A DNA stretch of 64,000 nucleotides from an uncultured Prevotellaceae bacterium (GTDB lineage: Bacteria; Bacteroidota; Bacteroidia; Bacteroidales; Muribaculaceae), in assembly GCA_900318345.1 (NCBI GenBank), contig ONKD01000006.1, positions 1 through 64,000 of the forward strand, in the 5' to 3' direction. This document shows positions 16,610 through 25,200 of this stretch, piece by piece. The translations under genes were made by a program, and so were the position numbers. The notes below the pieces were generated by a model, which was given only the letters and a program-made list of their open reading frames with translations, ran no database searches and was not told where the DNA came from. Position 1 is the stretch's first letter; every line of letters begins with the position of its first letter.

Positions 16610-18582
16610 ACAGGAAAATCAGCATGTGGAAACGAATCATTCACAGTAATATCGGGTCGGCTGCGCTGAATATGCTGGTGGCCTACCTGGTGTGGATGCT
16701 CTCGAGGGTGGCGTTTTTTGCCGAGAACTGCTCCACGTTTGCCCCCTACATGTCATGGTCGCTGTTCAAGAGCGGATTGCACGGAGCCCTGGTGTTTGAC
16801 ACGTCGGCGCTGCTCTATGTCAACAGCCTGTACTTGGTGCTGATGTTGCTGCCATTCCATCTCAAGGAGCGTTCAGGATTTCACAAGGCACTGAAATGGC
16901 TGTTTGTGGTGACCAATGCAGTGGCGGTGGCGATGAACTTGATGGACTCGGTCTATTTCCAGTTTACAGGTCGCCGGTCGACTGTGTCGGTCTTCAGCGA
17001 GTTTGCCAATGAGGGCAATATTACGTCCATCATCTTGACCGAGTTCCTCAACCACTGGTACCTGGTGCTGGCATTCATTGCGTTGATTTTCATCTTGTGG
17101 CGATGCTACACTAAACCTCGACTGGAGGTGTACCGTTTTGGCTTCCAGTACTATATTTCCCAATTCATCGCCCTGCTGGTGATGATACCGCTTGCGATTA
17201 TCGGCATTCGTGGCAGCGTCACGGCTGGCACACGCCCCATTACCATCAGCAATGCCAACGAGTATGTGAACCGTCCTGTCGAGGCCTCGGTGGTGCTCAA
17301 TACGCCCTTCTCGATGATTAGGAGCATCGGCAAGAAACCCTTTGTCACGCCCGATTACATGACAACCGAGCAGATGGAGGCCACCTACAGCCCCATTCAC
17401 CGCCATCCCGTGGTTGATGGCTTGAGCCACCCGGGCAAAAATGTGATTATTCTCATCGTAGAGAGCATGGGCAAGGAGTATGTGGGGTCACTTAACCCCG
17501 AGCTTGATGAAGGCCGTTACAGCGGTTATATGCCTTTTATCGATAGCATTGTCGCCAAGTCCTTGACCTTTAAATACAGCTATGCCAACGGGCGCATCAG
17601 CATGGACGCCATGCCATCCATCCTGTCGGGCCTGCCCATGATGGTTGAGCCGTTTTTCCTCACGCCCGCGTCGCTCAACGACGTTGACGGCATCTCGTCA
17701 ATGCTGGCCCGACAGGGCTATAGTACCGCCTTTTTCCACGGCGGGCACAATATTTCGATGGGATTCAGCGCCTATGCCCACAGCATCGGCTACCAGCAAT
17801 ATTATGGCCTGGACGAGTATTGCAAGTCCACCAAGTATGGCGGCATGGACGACTGGGACGGCAAATGGGCCATTTGGGATGAGCCTTTCCTGCAATTTAC
17901 CCTTGACAATATCAACGGGCTGAAACAGCCCTTCCTGTCAACGGTGTTCACGGCCTCGTCCCACCACCCCTTTAACGTGCCCGAGCAGTATAGCGACTCG
18001 CTCAAGGACGAGGGCGGCCAACCCATTCACAAGTGTGTGCGCTACACCGACCTGGCGTTACGGCGCTTCTTTGAGCGCGCCAGCAAGGAGCCCTGGTACC
18101 AGAACACGATTTTTGTGCTTGTCGCCGACCACACCAATCAGGCATCCCATGACGTATACAAGACCGACCTGGGCTTATATAGCATACCCATCATCTTCTT
18201 TGCTCCTGACGGCTCTATCGCACCCGCCATGCGCGACGATGCCATCGCCCAGCAGACCGACATCACCCCCACCCTGTTGCATCTGTTGGGCTACAATAAG
18301 CCATATCTCGCCTTTGGCGACGACCTGCTCTCGGGCGACAGTTCCCAAACATGGGCATTCAACTACAATGCAGGCATTTATCAGTTTGTCAAGGGTGACC
18401 TGCTGCTGCAGTTTGACGGCACCAAGGCCACGGCCTTGTACCGTTTCAAGACCGACCCGTTACTCAAGCAAAACCTTGTGGGTACCTTGCCCGAGCAGCA
18501 GTCCATGGAGGCGCAGCTCAAGGCCATCATCCAGCAGTACATGTCGCGCATGAACGAGAACCGCCTCCTGCCAGACAGATAG
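16606..18582 (+). CDS. LTA-synthase-like/sulfatase-superfamily membrane protein
   Basis: 658 residues. About five transmembrane segments occupy the first 220 residues, followed by an extracytoplasmic alkaline-phosphatase-fold domain. Metal and catalytic motifs are visible: IILIVESMGKE (Glu at about 285), NGRISMDAMPSILSG (the Ser in RISMDA, about 331, stands where LtaS-type enzymes have their nucleophile), FFHGGHN (about 380) and LVADHTNQASHD (Asp-His at about 507). Such enzymes move phosphoglycerol or phosphoethanolamine groups between lipids and glycans. In Bacteroidales a role in modifying lipid A or a surface polymer is likely, but the exact reaction is inference. The ATG at 16606 overlaps the upstream stop by four bases; a second ATG at 16624 is possible. 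Confidence 0.9.
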   Translation: MNRKISMWKRIIHSNIGSAALNMLVAYLVWMLSRVAFFAENCSTFAPYMSWSLFKSGLHGALVFDTSALLYVNSLYLVLMLLPFHLKERSGFHKALKWLFVVTNAVAVAMNLMDSVYFQFTGRRSTVSVFSEFANEGNITSIILTEFLNHWYLVLAFIALIFILWRCYTKPRLEVYRFGFQYYISQFIALLVMIPLAIIGIRGSVTAGTRPITISNANEYVNRPVEASVVLNTPFSMIRSIGKKPFVTPDYMTTEQMEATYSPIHRHPVVDGLSHPGKNVIILIVESMGKEYVGSLNPELDEGRYSGYMPFIDSIVAKSLTFKYSYANGRISMDAMPSILSGLPMMVEPFFLTPASLNDVDGISSMLARQGYSTAFFHGGHNISMGFSAYAHSIGYQQYYGLDEYCKSTKYGGMDDWDGKWAIWDEPFLQFTLDNINGLKQPFLSTVFTASSHHPFNVPEQYSDSLKDEGGQPIHKCVRYTDLALRRFFERASKEPWYQNTIFVLVADHTNQASHDVYKTDLGLYSIPIIFFAPDGSIAPAMRDDAIAQQTDITPTLLHLLGYNKPYLAFGDDLLSGDSSQTWAFNYNAGIYQFVKGDLLLQFDGTKATALYRFKTDPLLKQNLVGTLPEQQSMEAQLKAIIQQYMSRMNENRLLPDR

Positions 18583-18644
18583 CCCTAGGGACGGTATCAG
18601 GAAAAAGCTTCGCTAGGGGTGACAGATTGTGCGTGTTGTGTTTT

Positions 18645-18695
18645 CCGTTTTTTCTTTTTTTTCTGCGCATACACGTGTGGAAAGAAAAAAAACGA
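18645..18695. repeat. Poly-T/poly-A palindrome, copy 1
   Basis: A T-rich arm beginning CCGTTTTTTCTTTT, a GC-containing centre (TGCGCATACACGTGTGG) and an A-rich arm (AAAGAAAAAAAACGAG) make an imperfect hairpin. The left arm and centre recur nearly unchanged at 19058-19090, so the two copies flank the 56-codon ORF at 18734. Just before it, GCTAGGGGTGACAGATTGTG resembles GTTAGTGGCGACAGATTGTG at 52748-52767. Confidence 0.6.
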
Positions 18696-18733
18696 GAAAT
18701 CAGACCCATTTTTTATTTACCATTTTAAAAACC

Positions 18734-18904
18734 ATGATTACCATGAGAACCCAATTATTGTATGACCTGGCTTGCAGCATTGCAGATGTGCTCAAGCAGG
18801 GAGTAGAACCGGAAATCTGCAAGCGTGACGGGATCGTTGACGTCAGCGTCATCGACCCCGGTAGCAACAACCGCGTCGTTGTCACCCGACAGTCAGGTGG
18901 TTAA
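18734..18904 (+). CDS. Small hypothetical protein (56 aa)
   Basis: Begins at the ATG of MITMRTQLLYD; a second in-frame ATG follows three codons later. Contains an amphipathic helix (LLYDLACSIADVLKQG) and a short beta-rich part (VDVSVIDPGSNNRVVVTR). No signal peptide or membrane segment. Coding character is supported by GC-rich codons in an otherwise very AT-rich stretch of about 780 bp. It lies alone between two copies of a poly-T/poly-A palindrome. I do not recognise it; the fold is too short to assign. Confidence 0.5.
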   Translation: MITMRTQLLYDLACSIADVLKQGVEPEICKRDGIVDVSVIDPGSNNRVVVTRQSGG

Positions 18905-19057
18905 GTAACTTTCTCGTTTTCTCATTTTTCCCATTTTATATATATAAAGAGAAAAAAGAGAAAAATGATAAATATAGAAATTTGGTTATCTCTATAATTT
19001 TGATCAATAATTTCTATATAGATTATTCAACTAAGACAGATAGAAAAATCTAAAATT

Positions 19058-19109
19058 CCATTTTTTCTTTTTTTTCTACGCACACACGTGAAAAAAAAAG
19101 AAAAAACGG
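19058..19109. repeat. Poly-T/poly-A palindrome, copy 2
   Basis: CCATTTTTTCTTTT... CTACGCACACACGTG followed by AAAAAAAAAGAAAAAACGG. Same orientation and layout as 18645-18695, differing by a few bases. Confidence 0.6.
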
Positions 19110-19248
19110 AAAAACGAACGATAAAGGCCGCAGGCCGATCAATAATTGAGTCATACGAGTTTTGCAACAGCCTTGTGCAGGCCTTCAGCCTGCATCTTTC
19201 CTCGGATACTGATGACAATAAGCAGTTGATTAACAAAGCCATAACGAT

Positions 19249-19264
19249 GGTTTCACGTGAAACT
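19249..19264. other. parS-like ParB-binding palindrome
   Basis: GGTTTCACGTGAAACT contains the perfect 14-bp palindrome GTTTCACGTGAAAC. It matches the near-universal parS sequence TGTTTCACGTGAAACA except for the outermost base on each side. Two better matches lie at 27650 and 28715. Confidence 0.65.
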
Positions 19265-19304
19265 ATCATGATAGTATAGCAGCAACACACAACGGGCAAT
19301 GTAA

Positions 19305-19343
19305 CAATCAGCCGCAATGGAGCAGATCCATTGCGGCTGATAA
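19305..19343 (-). terminator. Terminator of the susC3-susD3-lipoprotein unit
   Basis: ATCAGCCGCAATGGA (19307-19321) and TCCATTGCGGCTGAT (19327-19341) make a perfect 15-bp stem with a five-base loop, 21 nt beyond the stop codon of the minus-strand lipoprotein gene. Confidence 0.75.
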
Positions 19344-19362
19344 AGTGTTATTGTCCTGTGCT

Positions 19363-20241
19363 TTACTCGATCACGAACTGATAGAGCGTGCAACGGATGC
19401 TCTTGCTGCCGCAGTTACCAGCGGCAATCTGGCGATATGCGCGGCCGATGTACCAGGTCCAGTAGTCGGTGAACTCACCGGTGTTGCCATTGGACAAGGT
19501 GTAAGGCAGCTTACCGGTTACATTGCCATTGTTATCTACAGCGAAGAGGCAAACCTCACGGCGCTGCGAACCAGAGCTGTTGAAAACGGTCTTGCGGATC
19601 TTGACAGTGAACCACTTGGTGCACTCGCCAAAGCCGATGGGCTCGCCAACGGGCTCATACTCCTTGGTGTCAAGGTTTTGTACACCATACTGTACCTTGC
19701 CGGTGTAGGGCTGGCCATCAGCCTCATAGAGCAGGTTGATGAACTGCACGCGGCACAGCGAGTCGGTATCCAGAGCCTTGCCAAACTCGGGAGCGGCGGT
19801 CATCTCGATGGGGATGGGCGCCTTGTTCAGGTCATGCACATAGAGGCAATAGCGCTTGCCAGCCTCGACGGTTACGTTCTGATCATAAACGACAGGATAG
19901 GTGTAACCGCCATTGCCGTCGCTCACGCGCTTGTGCAGCTTGAGGTTGACGTTACCTGCATCCACTGCATAGTAGCGGTTAGTGCCGCCCGAGGGAACGG
20001 TGTTGAAGGTAGCCAGGAAGGTGGCACCATCGTTGCCATACTCGACACCATTGATGTCGATGAAGTACATGTAATTGGCTGCGCCGGCGGTGATGGGCTC
20101 ATAGTAGCCGACCTGGATGTAAGCCTTTGAGGACTCGTCAACGGGTTCGGCCATATAGGAGACGTCCTTCTTGTCACAGGAGCCCATTGTCACTGCCACC
20201 AGCAGCAATAATGCTATATATTTGAAAAATTTCATAGTCAT
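19363..20241 (-). CDS. Lipoprotein, accessory to SusC/SusD pair
   Basis: 292 residues, third gene of the susC3 unit, 27 nt after the SusD-like stop. Lipoprotein signal peptide with lipobox MGSC (Cys at about residue 22) followed by DKKD. The mature protein is beta-rich, with segments such as NYMYFIDINGVEYGNDG, RYYAVDAGNVNLKLHKR and KRYCLYVHDLNKAPIPIEM, reminiscent of Ig-like or DUF4397-like extracytoplasmic domains. Such third lipoproteins often sit on the cell surface and help bind the ligand. ATG 20241 and 20235 are both possible starts; the second gives a more typical signal peptide. No enzyme motif is visible, so function beyond surface binding is a guess. Confidence 0.8.
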   Translation of the reverse strand: MTMKFFKYIALLLLVAVTMGSCDKKDVSYMAEPVDESSKAYIQVGYYEPITAGAANYMYFIDINGVEYGNDGATFLATFNTVPSGGTNRYYAVDAGNVNLKLHKRVSDGNGGYTYPVVYDQNVTVEAGKRYCLYVHDLNKAPIPIEMTAAPEFGKALDTDSLCRVQFINLLYEADGQPYTGKVQYGVQNLDTKEYEPVGEPIGFGECTKWFTVKIRKTVFNSSGSQRREVCLFAVDNNGNVTGKLPYTLSNGNTGEFTDYWTWYIGRAYRQIAAGNCGSKSIRCTLYQFVIE

Positions 20242-20268
20242 TGAATTTTTAAATCAATTAATAAAACA

Positions 20269-22155
20269 TCATCTTGTAGTGGGCATATCGCCAGGATAGC
20301 AGAACCACATGATTGAGCACTGGTAGTCAAGTTCCTGGCCGCCGATGGGCAGGAGTGCATCCAGATTGGTCTTGTTCCACATGTACTCTGAGTTGTAGCG
20401 CGGGCGCAGGCGGAAGCAAGGTGAACCGTTGTTGTCGGTATTGAAAGCGCTCTTGCGACCCTGTACCTGTGCGGGCTGCAGCCAGAATCCCTTGTAAACC
20501 TTGGTGGGATCGGTGTCAAGCTTTTGGTTGAGGGTCGTCCTGTCCCAACCGTTGCCGTTCTTGGGATAGTCGCCAGTGTACTCAATGTCATAGAAGTACT
20601 TGCGCAGGTCAACCCAAGCCTCGGGAGCGCCCCAAGGATAGAGGGCGAGGTACTTCTGCATAATGATGTGCGAGAGCGAGAACTCGCTCAGGGGCAGACC
20701 AGCCACGTAGGGACCACTGAGGTATTCCTGGGCCAGCGTGTTGAAGGTGGCCTTGGTCACGCGGTCGCCCTGACGGTAGTTGCCGTTCAATGTACCAGGA
20801 ACGATATAGCTGGCGGTGAACTCCATGTCAGCGGCCATAGCCTTCTTCCAGGTCTCAAATGCTTCGCTCTTGCTACCATACTTGAACTGTACCTCGGCGA
20901 GGTCAAACAGCAGCTCGGCATAGGTGGCCATGATGTAGGGAGCGTCGTCATAGTACAGCCAGTGGCCAGCGCCGTCATAGACGGTGTTGCTGGTAGCGTT
21001 GCGGCCCCAGAACGAGGGAGCAGTGCCGATGGGACCAGTAGCGCCAGTGAAGCCCGAGCCCACATAGTAGAGGCTACGGAGCACCTCGCGGTCGGCGATG
21101 GTGGCATAGTTGCTGCTGTCGGTCGTGGCCAGTTTCACGAGGCGGCGCGGGTCAAAGTGACCTGCATCGGGCAGCGTGTCGCTGGTGATCTGCTTGTCGA
21201 GCAACTGGTAGGGATAGTGCTGCTTGTTCAAGGGCAGGGTATCCTCGGTCTGGATGTAGTTGCCCTGCTCGTCATACTTGCGGATGGTACCCGTGAACAG
21301 CTGCACGGCATAGTCGTGCTGGAAGTAGCTGTAAACCAAGTTGCCGCGATAGGTGCCCCAGAAGTTGTTGTAGCCGCTTTCGGCAGCGTCAGCACCACCA
21401 CCGGCGATCTTCAGGGTTGCGTTGTCGTCGTTGCTGGCAAAAGCCTTGTTGACGGCGGTGATGAACTCGTTATAGTATTTCTCTTGGAAATCCCTCTTGT
21501 TGGTCAACGAGGCCAGGTTGCGGGCAATCACAGCATAGGCGAACTTGATCCACTTGTCCTTGTCGCCACCGTAAATGTAATCATTGTTCTTGATGCGGTT
21601 GCCATAGGCTGAGTTATCCTCCTTCTGCAGGTACTCGATAGCCTGATAGGCCCACTCACGCACCTGGGGATAGATGTCATACTGGTAGTCATACTCATGA
21701 GAGAGACGGCCTGCCTCGTAGGCCTGCTTCATGGGAGCCTCACCATTGACCTTGGTCAGCAGGTCCCAAGAGAAAGCCTTCATGGCCAATCCGATGCCGG
21801 CAAGCGTCCAGTTCTCGGCCTCAACACTCTGGTTGATCATGTTCTCCAGGTTCATACCCTGGTTCCAGTATACCATACGCCAAGTCTCACCACCGGCATC
21901 ACTAGCCTTGGTGTAGTAGTGGTTGGCAAAGTTGGTGTAGCTCGAGGTGCCCATCATCTGGGTGAGCGGTCCAATGGCACGGATGTCCCAGTAGATGCCC
22001 TGATAGGCCTGCTGGATGCCCGCCAGATAGAGGTAGCCCTCCACATAGTCAGGGGCGTCGGTGTTCTTGTTCACATCCAGGTAGTCGTCACAGGATGTCA
22101 AACCCAACGTCACGCAAGCCAGCGCACACAGTATAATTGATTTGAATGATTTCAT
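20269..22155 (-). CDS. SusD-like outer-membrane lipoprotein
   Basis: 628 residues, partner of the SusC-like receptor at 22257. Signal peptide ending in lipobox LTSC (Cys at about 22), then DDYLDVNKNTDAPDYV, typical of the SusD-like_2 group. Helical core with a Trp/Tyr-rich ligand face (GNLVYSYFQHDYAVQLFTGTI and NGWDRTTLNQ among others), and a C-terminal LIMQKYLALYPWGAPEAWVDLRK-type segment that matches the conserved SusD pattern where the protein packs on the barrel. The N-terminal codons resemble those of the other two SusD genes here. It precedes an accessory lipoprotein in the same unit. Confidence 0.92.
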   Translation of the reverse strand: MKSFKSIILCALACVTLGLTSCDDYLDVNKNTDAPDYVEGYLYLAGIQQAYQGIYWDIRAIGPLTQMMGTSSYTNFANHYYTKASDAGGETWRMVYWNQGMNLENMINQSVEAENWTLAGIGLAMKAFSWDLLTKVNGEAPMKQAYEAGRLSHEYDYQYDIYPQVREWAYQAIEYLQKEDNSAYGNRIKNNDYIYGGDKDKWIKFAYAVIARNLASLTNKRDFQEKYYNEFITAVNKAFASNDDNATLKIAGGGADAAESGYNNFWGTYRGNLVYSYFQHDYAVQLFTGTIRKYDEQGNYIQTEDTLPLNKQHYPYQLLDKQITSDTLPDAGHFDPRRLVKLATTDSSNYATIADREVLRSLYYVGSGFTGATGPIGTAPSFWGRNATSNTVYDGAGHWLYYDDAPYIMATYAELLFDLAEVQFKYGSKSEAFETWKKAMAADMEFTASYIVPGTLNGNYRQGDRVTKATFNTLAQEYLSGPYVAGLPLSEFSLSHIIMQKYLALYPWGAPEAWVDLRKYFYDIEYTGDYPKNGNGWDRTTLNQKLDTDPTKVYKGFWLQPAQVQGRKSAFNTDNNGSPCFRLRPRYNSEYMWNKTNLDALLPIGGQELDYQCSIMWFCYPGDMPTTR

Positions 22156-22256
22156 AATATATATCTTAGTTTTTAGTTTTTAGTTCTTAGTCCTTAGTTT
22201 GTAGTAACTTAAGTCACATTAAACTCTAAACCCTAAACTCTAAACTTGATTTATAC
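22156..22256. repeat. Heptamer arrays and palindrome in susC3-susD3 spacer
   Basis: Read on the coding (minus) strand: TTTAGAG-type heptamers, palindrome GTGACTTAAGTTAC, then repeated ACTAAAA/ACTAAGA up to the SusD start. The first 25 bases after the susC stop are the same as after the stop at 9127. Confidence 0.6.
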
Positions 22257-25200
22257 TTACTTCACGACGATTTCGCAAATCGAAACACGGTTCCAGCTCA
22301 ACTCGTCAAACATGTTGCTGATACCCTGGCCAGCAGCGTTGATGCGGTTGGGGGCGATACCATACTTCTTGACGAGCATATCCTTCACGCTGGCGGCACG
22401 GCCGTTAGCGAGCTTGATGTTGTTCTCCTGGTTGCCCTCGGGTGAGGCATAGCCCTTGATGGTGCAGGTGGCCTCGGGGTGGCTCTTCAGGTAGGCAGCG
22501 ACACGCTCCACATTGGGACGCTGGTCGGTGCTAACGGCGGTCTTGTTCACGGGGAAGTGAACGAGCACGTTCATGTACTGCTTGCTGTTGTCAACTAGCG
22601 TGGGCGTGGGAGCAGGCTTGTTCTTGGCAGCGTTCAGGTCGTTGCGGCAGTTGGCCAGGGCGCGGTTAGCGGCGTCGAGGTCACTCTGCAGCTGTGCCAG
22701 GCGGCCATTGTAGTTGTTCTCGGCGTCGGCGAGCTGGGCACGCAGCGTGTTGATCTGGTCATTGAGAGCAGTGGTGTTGGTGTAAGCGGCCTTGGCTGCA
22801 TCATCATTGCTGCCGAAGGTCACGCTCAGACCTACTGAGTAGCTGCGCGGAGTGGGCAGCGACCAGCAGTCGTAGCCCTCACCACCAGTACCACCAGCGG
22901 CAGCCGACAGGGTGTTACCAGCCACGTCGGTACCGGTGTAGTTGGTGATGGTGAACAAGTCGTTGGCTGCGGCATAGATGCTTGCATTCTGAATGGTACC
23001 CTTGGTCACACGGTTGAGCCAGCTGTGCGGGAAGATGTAAGCCAGACGCAATTCCTGGCAGCGGATGTAGTTGATCTTGTGCTGGATCCAGTCCTCATCA
23101 CCACCAGTGTAGGTGTAAGAACCATACTCGCCCAGGTTAACGGCGATGTTGTTGGGAGTGGGATTGGCACTCTCCTGCTTGCCGTCATAGAGCACGCCGT
23201 CAAATACCACGAAGCCCTGCTCACGCATGTCAACCGACAGCCAGTTCAAACCGGTACCCAACATGTCGCGCATGGTAGCGTTGACAACGTCGGCATGGTA
23301 GCGGCCCTGGAACATGGCACTCAGTCGCCAGTTCTTCACATTCAGGGCGGTGGTGATACCAAAGCGCAGTTTGGGCTCACGGTTACCTAGGATGCTCCAG
23401 TCAGCACTGGTGCGAGGCAGACCGGTGGTCGGGTCGATCAGGATCTGGCCAGCCTTGTTGCGCTCGTAGGCACGACCGGTAACGGTGCTGATGGGATGTC
23501 CCCTCATCACACCGTTGCGGATGTTACCTGAGTTCCAGGTGTAAGCGTTATAGAACTCGGTCAAGTTCTCGGGCAGGTAAACAACCTCACTGTTGGTGTG
23601 AGAGACGTTCACGCCCACATTCCAGCGGATATCGTTAGTGCGAACAACGTCAACATCGGCGTGGCCTTCCCAGCCCCACGTGTTAAACGTACCCACGTTC
23701 ATGTTGTTAAGCACGAAACCGGTAGCGTAACTCATGCGGAAGCCGGTCACGATCTGGTCGGCGCAGTGGGTGCGGAACCAGGTGAAGTCGGCATTGATGC
23801 GGTCGTTCCAGAAGCGGGCCTCAACACCAGCCTCATAGGAGGTGGTCATCTCAGGCTTGAGGCTGCGGTTAGGACCAGTGTAGCCATACTTGTAACCGCC
23901 ACCAGTCAGGCCTGTGGGCTCGAGCTCGGGGTCAATCGAGAGCACGGGAGCATCCTTACCTACCTGGGCGATAGCGCCACGCAGTTTCAGGTAATTGATG
24001 AAGCCCACATTCTTCATGAAGCCCATCTCGCTCAGCACGATAGCAAGCTCGCCAGCGGGATAGAAGTAGCTGTTGTTATCCTTGGGCAGGGTCGACGACC
24101 AGTCGTTACGGAAACGGCCGGTCAAGAAGATCATGTTGTTAAAGCCCAGCTCTAACTGACCCGAGATAGCCTGCACGCGGCGCTTGGTCGAGCGCTTCTT
24201 GCTGGTCACGGTGCTCTCGGTACAGTTGTTGATGCTGTAGAAGTCGATCACCTTAAAGTTGGTGCCATAGGATGACAAACTGGTAACACCGTTCTCCAAC
24301 TGGTGGTAACCGGCCTGAACACCCAGTGAGAACTTGTTGTCCCACCAGCTGTTGTTGTAACCGGCCAGCACGTTGAGCGTCGGGTCGTTGGTGTTGTACT
24401 TGGTGATGTTGTAGGTACCGCTGTTGTTGCTGTCATCGACACTCTGGTTAGCACTAGTATAGTAGGGGTGAGTGCCGTTCTCATAGGTCGAGGTGCTCAC
24501 GTCCCAACCCATCTGCAAGCGCAGGTAGGTGTGGGCAATCGGGGTGAAGTTCAGCGAGAAAGCGCTGATGATGCGGTCGGTCTCATCGTGCATCAGGTTC
24601 TTCTTCAAGGCGAACAGGGGGTTCAGCAGGTCGGTGTCGGTGTAGTAAGCGGGATACTTCATGTGAGCACCGTCCTCGGCCAGATACTGGCTCATGTCAT
24701 CGACGCTCGGCCAGCGGTAGCTGTAACGCACAGGACCATAAAGACCACGCAGGGCCTTGTCGTTCTTGGCGTTGACATACTGCATGCTACCTTCCATCGA
24801 CAACCACTTGGTCAGCTCGGCGCGACCGGCCAGTGACAGGTTGGTGCGCTTCAGGCTCGTGGTCTTGATGACACCATCCTGGTCAAAGAACGAAGCACTG
24901 GCGCGAACCGACATCTTGTCGTTACCAGCCTCCATCGAGAGGTTGTGGCGGTGCATGAAACCGGTCTGCAGCACGGCAGCCGTGTTGTCATAGAACGGCA
25001 TTGTGCCATCATACAGCGAACCATAGCGGCTGGTGTAGTAGAAGTTGGCAGCACCATAAGCACCATTGATGTACTTGTCCTGGATCTCGGGCCATCCATA
25101 GGCCTTGGACCAAGTGAACTGGTTGCTGTAGGTCACGCGAGCGCGGCCCGAGCGGCCTTTCTTGGTGGTGATGATGATGGCACCATTGGACGCGTCACTA

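Larger units (their letters stand above)
18905..19362. other. AT-rich intergenic region with several palindromes
   Basis: 458 bp without a credible gene. In order: a hairpin TCATTTTTC...GAAAAATGA (18921-18968) that may terminate the 56-codon ORF, a long AT-only stretch, the second poly-T/poly-A palindrome (19058-19109), two short hairpins GGCCgcaGGCC and GCAGGCcttcaGCCTGC (about 19127-19195), a parS-like site (19249-19264), the palindrome ACTATCATGATAGT (19262-19275) and a 15-bp-stem terminator (19307-19341). Confidence 0.6.
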
